Part shown: positions 26,101-35,142 of the stretch, piece after piece
How the letters are laid out: each line of letters opens with the position of its first letter
How positions within the stretch are numbered: the first letter of the stretch is position 1
Assembly: GCA_938014245.1 (NCBI GenBank)
Contig: CALLSD010000005.1
Location: forward strand, 26,067 to 90,066
Origin: an uncultured Actinomyces sp.
GTDB lineage: Bacteria > Actinomycetota > Actinomycetes > Actinomycetales > Actinomycetaceae
Reading direction: 5' to 3'
DNA length: 64,000 bases
Notes under the pieces: model-generated
Told to the model about the DNA's origin: nothing
Database searches by the model: none
The model's input: the letters and a program-made list of their open reading frames with translations, nothing else
Position numbers and translations under genes: made by a program

Positions 26101-28434
26101 AGTGCGAACTATCTCGATTCGACGCTCCTTCCCCAAACGGAGAGGCCCTCGCACTTCGTTGAAGAACTCAATGTTGGTGCTTGCGGCTCCTACTGGGTTG
26201 GCCTCTACAACGTCCAGGGAGGAAAGTCAGGAAACGATTTCTCGATCGATAACTTCCGAGTCGAAGATCTTGGAACAACCGCCGACGTCCCCGCCTGCGC
26301 TGCTGCGAGCATCGCAACCCAGGGAAGCGCGATCGAAGGCAAGACCGTCCAGGTGACAACGACCTTGGTGAATAATGAGTCCGCGGACGTCACCAATGTC
26401 CGCAGCGAATTGAGTCTTCCGGCTGGGTGGAGCGCACAGGCGACTTCGCCCACGACTGCCGAGACTCTTGCTAAGGGAGAAACCTTCACCACCACGTGGA
26501 CGGTGAACATTCCCGAAGGGGCCGGTGGCAATGCCGTCACCTTGACGCACCAGGCTCACTACCGGATCGGTGATGAGGACCGTACCGCTGTGGGCACAAC
26601 GAGTGTGACAGCTCTGGGATCCATCAGGTCCAATGCCGTCAACTACCTCTCTGACATCCCCTTCTCGTCGACGTGGAACTCCAACGGCTGGGGACCTGTC
26701 GAACGTGATAGCGAGGTCGGTGAAGATCAAGCAGGAGACGGTGATCCGATCTCGATGAATGATCAGCCCTATGCCAAGGGTCTGGGCGCACATGCTCCCA
26801 GTGACCTCGGTTTCGAACTGGAAGGAAAGTGCACAACCTTCAAGGCAACGGTTGGCGTGCAGGACGGACAGTGGAGTGGCTCAGTGACCTTCCGCGTCAT
26901 CGGTAGCACTGACGGTTCCAACTGGTCCGATGTCGTTCCAGAAACTTCGGTCATCAGGGGAGGAAGCGAACCGAGGGACATCTCGGGCAACGTTCGAGGG
27001 ATGAAGTACATCCGCTTGATCGTTGGAGACGGCGGCAATGGCAACGGTAACGACCACGCGAACTGGGGTAATGCCCGCGTCCTGTGTGGAAACGCTACCG
27101 AGGGTGGCGACACTCCCGCCCCTGAGCCCACTCCGACTCTGACGCTTAAGGACTACACGGGAGCCCTCCAGCTGGTCAGCGCACCCGCTGCCTACGAAGG
27201 GAACCCGGCCTCGAACATGTTCGACAAGGACCTGACGACCTTCTACGACAAGGATTGGGTCAACCTCACCGATCACCCCAGCACGATTGATCTCGCACTC
27301 TTCGAAGGAAACGATCCCACTGGCGCACAGCCGGTGAGTATCGGCGGCCTGTCGATCGCAGGACGCGCTGGGCAAGCTAATGGCCGGCCCAAGGCCTACG
27401 AGGTCTATGTTGGCCAAGACGCAGCGAACATCAATCAGAAGGTCGCCGAAGGCACTTTGAGAAACACGGCTCTTGCTCAGCGCATTACCTTCGACGAGGC
27501 CGTGAACGCGAAGTATGTTCGCATCCGAGTCCTGAGCAATTACAAGACCAAGGCCGACCAACCCGATGGCCTGCTTGCAATCGCCGAGCTGGGTGTTCTT
27601 GTTCCTGATGGAACGACGCGCGCAGCTGTTTCGGGTAGCGACCGCAGTGCTGGTACGCGAAGCGCACGCCGTGCTCGCTCCTTGGATGATGAACAAACGC
27701 TGATGGTGAATACAAATGCTGAAGGACTGGTCGGACAGAACTATCTGGATATCCAGACGGTGAACGATACCGATCCTGCTGCAAACCCAGAGACCGTCAT
27801 TGACCGGACCTGGGCCGAAAACTGGATGGCTGCGGATCAGAAGCACCGGACCAATAGCGATCCTAGTTCCTTCCAACGCGTTCCTGTGACTTTCACGGTC
27901 ACGAAGGATGGAACGAAGGTGCGTTTCACCATCGCCGCTGATGAGGGCGATGCGCCGGTCTTATTCGACAATCTCCGCATGGTGAAGATCGAGCGTCCTA
28001 CGACCAACGATCTTCTTGGCGTGGATTGCATGGCTGATCCGACTCCGGAGGCATGCACAACAATGCGGGCGAACGCACGCATTGGCTTGAGCACCGCCCT
28101 CAGCGTCTCGCTGCCGGCGCCGACTCCGGACCCAACTCCGGACCCAACGACGGATCCAAGTACTCAGCCGACAACGGATCCCACCACCCAGCCAAGTGGG
28201 GATCCAAATCCCCAGCCCAGCGCCAATCCTTCTCAAAGCGGTGCGCAGCAGGCAAGCCCCGCTGCTCAAGAGCAAGCGGGCACGGCCTCGGCAAAGGATG
28301 GAAAGAAGAAGAGTACCCGCAGGGGCAAGAAGTCATCTCTTGCTCGCACGGGTGGCGAGACAAGCGCGATCTTGATCAGTGCTGCCCTTCTGACAGCTGC
28401 GGGCTACGCGCTGCGCAGGCGGCGCATGAATTGA
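23161..28434 (+). CDS. Cell-wall-anchored endo-alpha-N-acetylgalactosaminidase (GH101)
   Basis: 1757 residues. Signal peptide (ILGALALSLPGSAVAHA), then a beta-sandwich region and the GH101 barrel. FRWIYIDVYYGSGWQ gives the likely nucleophile D479 and MGWEVGSEWADRF the acid/base E505, by comparison with the streptococcal enzyme, whose spacing is a few residues larger. C-terminal modules follow: a region with ADVTNVRSELSLPAGWSA (NEW3-like), an NPCBM module (FSSTWNSNGWGPVERDSEVG ... YAKGLGAHAPSDLGFELEG), a CBM32/F5-8C-like module (PASNMFDKDLTTFYDKDWV), and a Pro/Thr-Asp/Gln repeat wall-spanning tail. The end is a sortase signal LARTG (1727-1731), hydrophobic stretch and RRRR. The enzyme releases the core-1 disaccharide from O-glycosylated mucins at the cell surface. 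AAGGAG precedes the ATG. Confidence 0.95.
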   Translation: MIDKRVFWRPLAILGALALSLPGSAVAHATEGATDTPVILNAPTTISAGQLRATVSHEFPQVTGYTFAGNPLGGRAETLHQVTIDGNQYTVDTVEAQRVSDQKVAYTVTFVGSEITMKAEIEVQEITSRSQGTEGAKRPTLTFRITEMSGAHTVEIPGHGLVSVNADQGGAYACGITGVSRGAANGDSYAGVDDTFASITASTPIDYYEQPSAYLMVNTNKVAVGMETNATYDQPHGYENNWNSRWKRQVIEQNGIKTLIAQNGQWTYRSEAATDAIGDEERPYTTLVFTGDANSSGGVDWQDAAVAYADITPEITGAADNHKWVVTHIPFDFGSAATHPFLQIADDVKRVSLATDGLGQRVMVKGYASEGHDSGHMDYGGNINTRAGGEADFGTLFASTKDVNAIYGVHVNTTEAYPEANSFRSLPFTGGRGWNWLNQSYYVNQRDDLGNGGAVNRFQELRNQFPLSKYPNFRWIYIDVYYGSGWQADRLGNELNKMGWEVGSEWADRFEKHSLWSHWSNDEHYGGATNKGLNSQVIRFVDNANKDNWNPNVVLGYPQIVEFEGWTGHQDQDAFYRNIWSNNLPSKFLQNSRIMRYDTADAGDGKTKHTYTFANGTVASGSTAVTAQTEASYVVGTIQADMSSSREFVYDGATVLRGDSYLLPWKDNGTSAGADRLYYYNPAGTATEWTLTKAYQGVGSLALYRLTDQGRVKVTDLAVSGGKVTIPASVYDGVAESDRDHTAFVLVPENAPAAVSTPAWGAGTVFADPGFNSGSLSGYTTAGSVSVVKDPHGDPVAQLGAGKASLSQEMTLNAGTYQGSAWLQINNGKTRKVTISASGDGVTSAGSQQRNGDLGATRDKPVTTVFEDFENIAEGWGPFVKGDAGNITDPRTVLASLNAPYTQRGGVLPDRSRKATDDAIAGHWSLKSHEENGGLVYRTVPQTVNLQAGHRYRISYDYDNAVSGSYYWVTAYDSAGADGVSANYLDSTLLPQTERPSHFVEELNVGACGSYWVGLYNVQGGKSGNDFSIDNFRVEDLGTTADVPACAAASIATQGSAIEGKTVQVTTTLVNNESADVTNVRSELSLPAGWSAQATSPTTAETLAKGETFTTTWTVNIPEGAGGNAVTLTHQAHYRIGDEDRTAVGTTSVTALGSIRSNAVNYLSDIPFSSTWNSNGWGPVERDSEVGEDQAGDGDPISMNDQPYAKGLGAHAPSDLGFELEGKCTTFKATVGVQDGQWSGSVTFRVIGSTDGSNWSDVVPETSVIRGGSEPRDISGNVRGMKYIRLIVGDGGNGNGNDHANWGNARVLCGNATEGGDTPAPEPTPTLTLKDYTGALQLVSAPAAYEGNPASNMFDKDLTTFYDKDWVNLTDHPSTIDLALFEGNDPTGAQPVSIGGLSIAGRAGQANGRPKAYEVYVGQDAANINQKVAEGTLRNTALAQRITFDEAVNAKYVRIRVLSNYKTKADQPDGLLAIAELGVLVPDGTTRAAVSGSDRSAGTRSARRARSLDDEQTLMVNTNAEGLVGQNYLDIQTVNDTDPAANPETVIDRTWAENWMAADQKHRTNSDPSSFQRVPVTFTVTKDGTKVRFTIAADEGDAPVLFDNLRMVKIERPTTNDLLGVDCMADPTPEACTTMRANARIGLSTALSVSLPAPTPDPTPDPTTDPSTQPTTDPTTQPSGDPNPQPSANPSQSGAQQASPAAQEQAGTASAKDGKKKSTRRGKKSSLARTGGETSAILISAALLTAAGYALRRRRMN

Positions 28435-28446
28435 GGTGAGTATCCC

Positions 28447-28523
28447 GGTGGGGAGCTGAGCTGAGGGGCAGCTCCCCACCACACACAAGGCGGGGGTGCC
28501 GGTGAATCACCGGCACCCCCGCC
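28447..28523 (+). terminator. Two hairpins downstream of GH101
   Basis: GGTGGGGAGCTG (28447-28458) pairs with CAGCTCCCCACC (28469-28480). A second near-perfect palindrome spans 28489-28523 (GGCGGGGGTGCCGGTGA with its complement). The second also serves the convergent surface protein gene ending at 28543. Confidence 0.7.
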
Positions 28524-28542
28524 CATAGCTATGAGACGCGAA

Positions 28543-30405
28543 TTACGAGCGCTTCTTCCGCATTGTCGCGGCGCCAATAGCGCTTGTCCCGGCAGCGAGC
28601 AGCAGCACTCCGCCGGTGATAGCACCGGTCTTGGCGAGCTGCGTTGCAGGCGTGGGAGGAACCGAGGGCGTAAGCGTCGTCGGTGTCGGCGTCGGACCAG
28701 GCTTAAAGGACAGGCGCGTCACGTAGGGATGCGACTCGCTGGTCGTGTACTTCAAGGGGTGCTTCATGAGCGGAGCTTCGTCCCATCCGGCAGAAGGGCC
28801 GGTCATGGGCTGCCTCCATCCGGCGCTAAAAGGGATGTCCGAAGGAGGACAAGCAGGCGACGGGGGATCGAATACCGTTCCGAGAACAGAGCGAGGCTCG
28901 GCCGGTTCGACAGTGTCGTAGTCGCCCATAGTCGGAGGGCATGCGGGTGAAGGCTGCCCGGGGATGACGATGACACCGAGTTGTTTCTCGACATCAACCG
29001 AGATAGTGCCCTGCGTGAGGTGATCGATCGTGTAATCCGAATCGGCAGTTGCGGAATCAGTGAAGGCAATCTTCTTAATGGTGATCAGCGCTTCACCTTG
29101 AAGCCCAGCCATCGCATCCTTGAGGGCTTGAATGGTGGTGATCTGATCGGGGTTATCGAAGTCAACGGTGACCGTTGCGGTCTGTCCGTTAATTGCCACT
29201 GTCTTCGCTGAGAAGCCCTGGGGAAGCCCGGTCACCGAGATGGCCGAGGGATCAGAGAACTTCAGCTGCGCAGGAAGAGTGATCTGCGTTGTGAAGCCCA
29301 AGTGAGCATTCTTCAGCGCAATATCGTCGAAAGCGTTGGGAGTCTCGTCGTATTTCTGGAGGAGATCCGCAATGCGTCCACCGCGAAGGTCATTCAAGTG
29401 AACGACGTTCTCGATGGTCAGAAGGGAGTCCTTATTCTCGGCGTGGATCTCTTCCTTCTCAGTTGGGGGGTTCTCATCGGTGCCGATCTTAAAATCGGTG
29501 TCGATTGCCGGGTCGTCACCGTTAACCGGAAGGGTGCCGAAAGCCTTCTTGTACTTGTAAATACCGGTCAAGCGATCCGAAGACAGCTCCCAAGTGGAGA
29601 ATTCGTAGTCGGGAATTCCTGCGGCTTGGAAGAAGTTCGGCCCGGTCTTCGGGGGCTGCAAGTCGCGGCCGTCTTCTTCATCAACCCAGCGCGTTGTCCT
29701 GGTCGGTGCGGACGCGAAGCAGTCGGTAGGCGACTCCGCCAGCGTCAGGGTCTTCGTGTCGAAGTTAAAGACCTGAGCGGGGGTGGTCGATGAAGCGAAG
29801 AAATTGAACTTACCTGTAACGGTAACCTGTTCGCTGGCCAGTCGAGTCGCTTCCGTGGGGTCTGTTGTGCCAACGGCATAGGGGACCTGGACTTTGATTG
29901 TGTGCTGGCCGGGGTTGGCCTTCTCTGCATCGTAGATATCGAGCAGCTGCTGCCAGTTCAGATCCTTGAACTGAATGTTCGCAGTGACCTGTGTGCGCTC
30001 AGAGTTGGGGGAGAACCAGGTGTAGGCGAGCATCGACGAGGTAGATTTCGCGCGAGACGTCCCCAAACTGACTTCCTCAGGGACACTCACGGTCAGTGCG
30101 ATGTCGGAGTTGTAGAAGCTGCCGGAATCGTGGGGGGAGAGTCCCTGCGCAGCTGCAGCGCGGATTTCGGCCTCGTGGCCTGCAAGAAGCGTGGTGATCG
30201 GGATCTCTACTACGACGGTACCGTGATAGGTCGTGATCACAGGGTCGGTATTACACACAGTCGTCGTTGTAGAAGAGGCGTACTGCGAAAGAGGGAAGGT
30301 CTGGCCATCGGCTTGAGCGCCGCGAGGCGCAAACATTGTTACCGTACCTGCGGCGAAAAGGGCCAGCCCAGCGCCTGTAGCCAGAACTCTCCGGCTTTTC
30401 CTCAT
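28543..30405 (-). CDS. Cell-wall-anchored surface protein (LAKTG)
   Basis: 620 residues from ATG 30405 (MRKSRRVLATGAGLALFAAG), with GGGGA upstream. A signal peptide ends near RGAQADG. The mature part is beta-rich with no enzyme motif I recognise: TTVCNTDPVITTYHGTVVVE, RTTRWVDEEDGRDLQPPKTG and ADSDYTIDHLTQGTISVDVE. A Cys/Pro motif PACPP occurs twice near the end (SPACPPTMGDYD and SPACPPSDIPFS), perhaps an internal duplication. The terminus has LAKTG (590-594), a hydrophobic segment and RKKRS, a class A sortase signal. Probably an adhesin or coat protein. The GH101 gene converges on it. Confidence 0.85.
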   Translation of the reverse strand: MRKSRRVLATGAGLALFAAGTVTMFAPRGAQADGQTFPLSQYASSTTTTVCNTDPVITTYHGTVVVEIPITTLLAGHEAEIRAAAAQGLSPHDSGSFYNSDIALTVSVPEEVSLGTSRAKSTSSMLAYTWFSPNSERTQVTANIQFKDLNWQQLLDIYDAEKANPGQHTIKVQVPYAVGTTDPTEATRLASEQVTVTGKFNFFASSTTPAQVFNFDTKTLTLAESPTDCFASAPTRTTRWVDEEDGRDLQPPKTGPNFFQAAGIPDYEFSTWELSSDRLTGIYKYKKAFGTLPVNGDDPAIDTDFKIGTDENPPTEKEEIHAENKDSLLTIENVVHLNDLRGGRIADLLQKYDETPNAFDDIALKNAHLGFTTQITLPAQLKFSDPSAISVTGLPQGFSAKTVAINGQTATVTVDFDNPDQITTIQALKDAMAGLQGEALITIKKIAFTDSATADSDYTIDHLTQGTISVDVEKQLGVIVIPGQPSPACPPTMGDYDTVEPAEPRSVLGTVFDPPSPACPPSDIPFSAGWRQPMTGPSAGWDEAPLMKHPLKYTTSESHPYVTRLSFKPGPTPTPTTLTPSVPPTPATQLAKTGAITGGVLLLAAGTSAIGAATMRKKRS

Positions 30406-30594
30406 TATGTCCCCCAGTTTTTGATGCGTGTTTAAAACGTCGTGATTCAGGATTTTTTCAGTGTACTCATTGTCGATACAAAAGCACATCGTCTACTGAG
30501 AGCTTAGCTTTGGATTGAATGTTCTACAAGGCGCGGTCGCATCGCGCACACGTGATCCGCATCTGCACCATCGCAGACTCGACGCCCCGTCATG

Positions 30595-31749
30595 CTATGG
30601 CAATTTTTCCAGTAATACCGCGCATTCCATGTGTTCGGTGTGGGGGAACATGTCGAAGAGTCGTGCCTGCAGCGGGGCGTAATTCGGCATTCTTTTTAAG
30701 TCGCTCGCAAGCGATTTGGGGTTGCACGAGGAATAGATCACGTAGCGCGCGTGTGAGTCATTAATCCACTCTGCGAAAGCCTCACCAATGCCGCGCCGCG
30801 GGGGATTAACGACGATGGCCTCGGGAGTGGCATCAATGCCCTGGTCGAAAGCCCACTGTGCGGCGTCTGCGGCAATGAACGTCACGCGATCGCTTACCCC
30901 AGCATCGGCAGCGGTGCGCTGGGCCGAGGCGATGGCCTCGGGAGAAATCTCAACGCCGCTTACGCGCTCAACCCCGCCAAGCGCCGCATGCAGGGCAAAA
31001 CCACCCACTCCGCAGTACAGATCCCACAGTGAGGTTGCACCGCTGCTGCGCGCCCACTGCGCGACTTGGCGATACAGTTCCGAGGCCACTCTCGTGTTGG
31101 TTTGCGAAAAAGACCTCGGCCCCAAATGCAGTTCGACATCACCAACGAGCATGGGAAGGGTCGTTTGCTCGGAGATCACAATTTCTTCATCGCCCTCAAC
31201 AAGGGCCGCGTGAATGGGAAGAATGTTGACGGTGACGACCTGGAGCGTGGGGATGAGGGAGTGTAGAAGAGGCAGGCGAGAACGCAGTCTCGCCAGTTCG
31301 CGCTTCGATCGCAGCACGAAACGGATCATCAAGGCTTCATCGGAGCCCTGAGTCACAAGGATGTGTTTGAGTTCGCCGCTGCGTTTCGCGATGTCATAGG
31401 GCTCAATGCCGGTGCTCCTGATGAATTCCTTGAGAGGCTCAATGCATCGAGCGATGGCGTCGGTGTGAGCGAGGCAGTGAGGAAGATCGACGCCGGCGTA
31501 CGTGGGCGCTGGGCCGGTGATGCCCAGAGTCGGATGCTTGGCTGTGCCGCCGATCGCGAACTTTGCCTTGGTTCGATAGTGAGAAGGTGACGAGGCTGCG
31601 GGAGGGAGCCACTGCATGGTGGATGCGTGTGGAATATCGGCAAGAATCTTTTCAACTGCACTCTGGCGCTGTGCAAGCTGAAGATCGTAGGGAGTGGGCA
31701 TTAACGGACATGAATGGCACTGTCCGCTTGTTAAATGTTCGCACTCCAT
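30595..31749 (-). CDS. rlmC: 23S rRNA (uracil-C5)-methyltransferase RlmC
   Basis: 384 residues from ATG 31749. MECEHLTSGQCHSCPLM gives C3, C11 and C14 of the iron-sulfur cluster, with a later Cys in DLPHCLAH. The methylase half shows SFSQTNTRVASELY, LWDLYCGVGGFALHAA (AdoMet motif I), VSGVEISPEAIASAQ, VVNPPRRGIGEAFA and the catalytic VIYSSCNPKSLASDL. This order is diagnostic of the RlmC/RlmD/TrmA family, and the short N-terminus without a TRAM domain fits RlmC, which methylates U747 in 23S rRNA. The frame stays open upstream to 32397 but that part is the antisense of the S4 gene. Confidence 0.92.
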   Translation of the reverse strand: MECEHLTSGQCHSCPLMPTPYDLQLAQRQSAVEKILADIPHASTMQWLPPAASSPSHYRTKAKFAIGGTAKHPTLGITGPAPTYAGVDLPHCLAHTDAIARCIEPLKEFIRSTGIEPYDIAKRSGELKHILVTQGSDEALMIRFVLRSKRELARLRSRLPLLHSLIPTLQVVTVNILPIHAALVEGDEEIVISEQTTLPMLVGDVELHLGPRSFSQTNTRVASELYRQVAQWARSSGATSLWDLYCGVGGFALHAALGGVERVSGVEISPEAIASAQRTAADAGVSDRVTFIAADAAQWAFDQGIDATPEAIVVNPPRRGIGEAFAEWINDSHARYVIYSSCNPKSLASDLKRMPNYAPLQARLFDMFPHTEHMECAVLLEKLP

Positions 31750-31881
31750 CGCTTCATCTTGGCATCTTGATCCTTTCTTTGCCACAAACGAGGCCGAGTG
31801 GGCGTTGAGTGGTGTGGTGCCACTTGTGCGCACGCTGGGGGAGTAGGAAGGTCGGAAGCGTGTGGGCATTAAGATGCTTCC

Positions 31882-32337
31882 ATGAGTGAAAAGCCAGGCG
31901 TGGGCGCAGTTGACGAACCGCGTGAGGTCCCTCAGGGGGCTCTTGCGAGTGCTGAGACCATGCGTATTGACACTTGGCTGTGGGCAACCCGCCAAGTGAA
32001 GTCGCGTTCTCAGGCGACGGCGGCTGCTCGCGCCGGACACGTCAAGCTCAACGGGGAATCGGTAAAAGCTGCGCAGAAAGTGCGGGTGGGCGATGAGGTC
32101 CGCCTGCGGGTGGAGGGTTTCGACCGCGTCCTTATTGTTCGCAAGCTTCTTGTGAAGCGCCTGGGGTATCCTTTCGCGAAGCTGTGCTACGAGGATCTCA
32201 GTGAGCCGAGGCCTCGGCTGGGGGTCGCCTTCGCCCAGCGTGAACGCGGCAGTGGGCGCCCGACGAAGAAAGAGCGTCGCGATATGGAGAAGTTCCGCGG
32301 AATGAATCCCGACTTTTCCGCGGAGTTTCAATGGTAA
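31882..32337 (+). CDS. S4 domain RNA-binding protein (Hsp15/HslR-like)
   Basis: 151 residues. MRIDTWLWATRQVKSRSQAT AAARAGHVKLNGESVKAAQK and VRVGDEVRLRVEGFDRVLIV form a complete S4 RNA-binding domain, followed by the basic tail (SGRPTKKERRDMEKFRG) that characterises Hsp15-type proteins, which bind stalled 50S subunits. About 27 residues before MRIDTW are not conserved, so a start at 31960 is possible. It is divergent from rlmC and lies just upstream of the HspR-controlled dnaK promoter; direct heat control of this gene is not shown. Confidence 0.85.
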   Translation: MSEKPGVGAVDEPREVPQGALASAETMRIDTWLWATRQVKSRSQATAAARAGHVKLNGESVKAAQKVRVGDEVRLRVEGFDRVLIVRKLLVKRLGYPFAKLCYEDLSEPRPRLGVAFAQRERGSGRPTKKERRDMEKFRGMNPDFSAEFQW

Positions 32338-32402
32338 TCGGCAGGGTTGTCGATTCTTAGAAAGTAATTTTGGAAAACAGGGAATAAAACCCTCCAAAAA
32401 AA

Positions 32403-32423
32403 GTTGAGTATGTCAGACTCAAG
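32403..32423. promoter_or_regulatory. HAIR box 1 upstream of dnaK (HspR operator)
   Basis: GTTGAGT-N7-ACTCAAG, matching the HspR-associated inverted repeat CTTGAGT-N7-ACTCAAG at 13 of 14 arm positions. hspR is the last gene of the operon behind it. Confidence 0.92.
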
Positions 32424-32464
32424 GTTGGGTGTAGCGCTTGCGGGCGTGAGACTTGATCCCTAAA

Positions 32465-32485
32465 CTTGAGTGCAACAGGCTCAAG
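32465..32485. promoter_or_regulatory. HAIR box 2 upstream of dnaK (HspR operator)
   Basis: CTTGAGT-N7-GCTCAAG, 13 of 14 arm positions as in the consensus. Its start is 62 bases after that of box 1, close to six helical turns, so two HspR dimers could sit on the same face. Confidence 0.92.
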
Positions 32486-32590
32486 GTGGTCTGGAGGTCG
32501 ATATCCTCGGCCACCACAACAGAAGACGTACAAAGCGCGGTATCGCCTCGGCGACAATTTCCACCACGCTTTGATGAAAGGAAACTCATT

Positions 32591-34447
32591 ATGGGACGCG
32601 CAGTAGGTATTGACCTCGGCACCACGAACTCCGCAATCGCAGTACTTGAAGGCGGAGAACCCACAATCATTGCAAACGCAGAAGGCACACGTACGACCCC
32701 CTCGGTCGTTGCATTCTCCAAGACCGGCGAGGTCCTGGTTGGCGAAATCGCCAAGCGTCAGGCGGTCACGAACGTTGATCGCACCATCTCTTCGGTCAAG
32801 CGCCACATGGGCACTGACTGGACCGTGACAATCGACGACAAGAAGTACACCGCTCAGGAAATCTCCGCACGAATCCTCTCCAAGCTCAAGAGGGATGCGG
32901 AAGAGTACCTTGGCGAGCCCGTCACCGACGCGGTCATCACCGTCCCCGCATACTTCAATGACGCAGAGCGTCAGGCAACCAAGGATGCCGGACAGATTGC
33001 AGGCCTGAACGTCCTGCGTATCATCAACGAGCCCACCGCAGCGGCACTGGCCTACGGCCTCGAAAAGGGCAAGGAAGACGAACTCATCCTGGTCTTCGAC
33101 CTCGGTGGCGGCACCTTCGACGTCTCCCTGCTGGAAATCGGCAAGGATGATGACGGATTCTCCACCATTCAGGTCCGCGCAACCGCTGGCGATAACCGCC
33201 TCGGTGGCGATGACTGGGATCAGCGCATCGTTGACTGGCTGATCGAGCAGGTTAAGTCCAAGGACGGCGCAGACCTGTCCAAGGACCCGGTTGCTCTTCA
33301 GCGTCTGCGTGCAGCAGCTGAGCAGGCCAAGAAGGAACTGTCCAGCGCCATGAGCACGAACATCTCGCTGCAGTACCTCTCCGTGACTGCAGATGGCCCC
33401 GTCCACTTGGATGAGACCCTTACCCGCGCAAAGTTCGAAGAAATGACTGCGGATCTGCTCGAGCGCACCAAGACCCCCTTCGAGAAGGTCATCAAGGACG
33501 CCGGAATCTCCGTCAGTGAGATCGACCACGTCGTCCTGGTCGGTGGCTCCACTCGTATGCCCGCGGTTGCCGAACTGGTCAAGAAGCTCACCGGTGGCCG
33601 CGAGCCCAACAAGGGCGTGAACCCCGATGAGGTCGTCGCAGTTGGCGCAGCCCTGCAGGCCGGTGTCATCCAGGGCGACCGCAAGGACGTTCTGCTGATC
33701 GACGTGACTCCTCTGTCCCTGGGCATCGAGACCATGGGTGGCGTCATGGATAAGGTCATCGAGCGCAACACCGCAATCCCGACCAAGGCATCGCGTGTCT
33801 ACTCGACCGCTGCCGACGGCCAGACCTCGGTTCTGGTCCAGGTCTTCCAGGGCGAGCGTCAGTTCACCGCTGACAACAAGTCGCTCGGTAACTTCGAGCT
33901 CTCCGGAATCGCTCCCGCACCGCGCGGCGTTCCTCAGATCGAAGTGACCTTCGACATCGACGCGAACGGTATTGTTCACGTCTCCGCGAAGGATCTTGGA
34001 ACCGGCAAGGAAACCGCGGTGACCATCACCGGCGGTAGCGCCTTGAGCAAGGAAGAGATCGATCGCATGGTCAACGAGGCTGCCCAGCACGAAGAGGACG
34101 ATAAGAAGCGCCGTGAGGAGCTTGAGATTCGTAACTCCGCAGAGCAGCTGGTCTACACCATCGAGAAGACCCTGAAGGAAGACGCCGACAAGGTCTCCGA
34201 AGCGACCCGCCAGGAAGTCCAGGGTGACCTTGACGCCGTGAAGGAAGCCCTCAAGGGCAGCGACATTGAGGCTGTCAAGAGCTCCGTTGAGAAGCTCAAC
34301 CAGTCCGCGATGAAGATCGGCCAGGAGGTCTACCAGAACGCTCAGGCCGCTCAGGCCGCCGCTGAAGCAGGCGCTTCGCAGTCTTCCTCCTCTTCCTCCG
34401 ATGACGACGTCATCGACGCCGAAGTTGTGGATGAGGACGACAAGTGA
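32591..34447 (+). CDS. dnaK: Chaperone DnaK (Hsp70)
   Basis: 618 residues from ATG 32591 (MGRAVGIDLGTTNSAIAVLE) with GAAAGGAAA upstream. The ATPase domain has VFDLGGGTFDVSLLEIG and VVLVGGSTRMPAVAELVKK; the substrate domain has DVTPLSLGIETMGGVM; the C-terminal tail is rich in Ser and Asp with EVVDEDDK. It binds exposed hydrophobic peptides in an ATP cycle run by DnaJ and GrpE, both encoded next. First gene of the HspR-repressed operon, with two HAIR boxes upstream. Codon use is strongly biased, as expected for high expression. Confidence 0.98.
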   Translation: MGRAVGIDLGTTNSAIAVLEGGEPTIIANAEGTRTTPSVVAFSKTGEVLVGEIAKRQAVTNVDRTISSVKRHMGTDWTVTIDDKKYTAQEISARILSKLKRDAEEYLGEPVTDAVITVPAYFNDAERQATKDAGQIAGLNVLRIINEPTAAALAYGLEKGKEDELILVFDLGGGTFDVSLLEIGKDDDGFSTIQVRATAGDNRLGGDDWDQRIVDWLIEQVKSKDGADLSKDPVALQRLRAAAEQAKKELSSAMSTNISLQYLSVTADGPVHLDETLTRAKFEEMTADLLERTKTPFEKVIKDAGISVSEIDHVVLVGGSTRMPAVAELVKKLTGGREPNKGVNPDEVVAVGAALQAGVIQGDRKDVLLIDVTPLSLGIETMGGVMDKVIERNTAIPTKASRVYSTAADGQTSVLVQVFQGERQFTADNKSLGNFELSGIAPAPRGVPQIEVTFDIDANGIVHVSAKDLGTGKETAVTITGGSALSKEEIDRMVNEAAQHEEDDKKRREELEIRNSAEQLVYTIEKTLKEDADKVSEATRQEVQGDLDAVKEALKGSDIEAVKSSVEKLNQSAMKIGQEVYQNAQAAQAAAEAGASQSSSSSSDDDVIDAEVVDEDDK

Positions 34448-35097
34448 GCATCGAGCCCACGAATACTTCCGACGACGCCCAGGATCCGGTGGTCGGCTCT
34501 CAGCCGGCCACCCCGGGCGACGCCCAGCCCCACGCTCAAGAGGGCGCAGCTGCAGGTGCGGCCGCGGCCTCGGCAAGCGCTCGGGGCGAGGAAACGGGCG
34601 AGGTCGACATGTCGGACTTCGAAGAGCAGCTGGAAGACAGTGAGCTGTCCAAGGCTCTCGACCAAGTGGCGCAGGCAGAAGAAAAGCTCGCCCGCGCCCA
34701 CGCAGACCTGTACAACCTGAACCAGGAATATTCGAACTTCGTTCGCCGCTCCAAGGAATCCGTCGCCGGTCACGTCCAGTCCGGGCGCGACCAGGTGCTG
34801 GAAGCCATGATCGGTGTCTTGGATGATATCGAGGCCGCGCGCAAGCACGGGGATCTGAGTGACGGCCCCTTTGCCTCGATCGCGAACAAGCTTGAAGACA
34901 CGCTTCGCACCCGCTTCGAGCTGGAACGTTTCGGAGACGAGGGGGATGATTTTGACCCCATGCTTCACGAAGCGCTCATGGCTCAGCCCAATCCCGATGT
35001 GGACCATCCGGTCTTGGGACAGGTCTTGCAATCTGGATATCGTCGCGGAGACACCATTATCCGCGCGGCGAAAGTCCTGGTGTACAACCCTGAATAA
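34444..35097 (+). CDS. grpE: Nucleotide exchange factor GrpE
   Basis: 217 residues from GTG 34444, overlapping the dnaK stop by 4 bases. A long acidic and Ala-rich N-terminus (QPHAQEGAAAGAAAASASAR) precedes the coiled coil (ALDQVAQAEEKLARAHADLY) and the GrpE core: YSNFVRRSKESVAG, MIGVLDDIEAARKHGDL, FDPMLHEALMAQPNPDVDH and GYRRGDTIIRAAKVLVYNPE. GrpE releases ADP from DnaK. Second gene of the heat-shock operon. Confidence 0.97.
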   Translation: MSIEPTNTSDDAQDPVVGSQPATPGDAQPHAQEGAAAGAAAASASARGEETGEVDMSDFEEQLEDSELSKALDQVAQAEEKLARAHADLYNLNQEYSNFVRRSKESVAGHVQSGRDQVLEAMIGVLDDIEAARKHGDLSDGPFASIANKLEDTLRTRFELERFGDEGDDFDPMLHEALMAQPNPDVDHPVLGQVLQSGYRRGDTIIRAAKVLVYNPE

Positions 35098-35142
35098 GGA
35101 ACATTCAACGAACTGCAGAGTCAAAAAAGGAGGTGACGCGCA

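Noticed and set aside
26881..27876. 331-residue minus-strand frame inside GH101
   Set aside because: Shadow of the GH101 C-terminal modules.
31750..32397. N-terminal extension of rlmC to 600 residues
   Set aside because: The extension is antisense to the S4-domain gene; the conserved RlmC start with its Fe-S cysteines is at 31749.
32357..34576. 739-residue open frame antisense to dnaK
   Set aside because: Perfectly opposite to dnaK, no family pattern, arises from the strong codon bias of dnaK.
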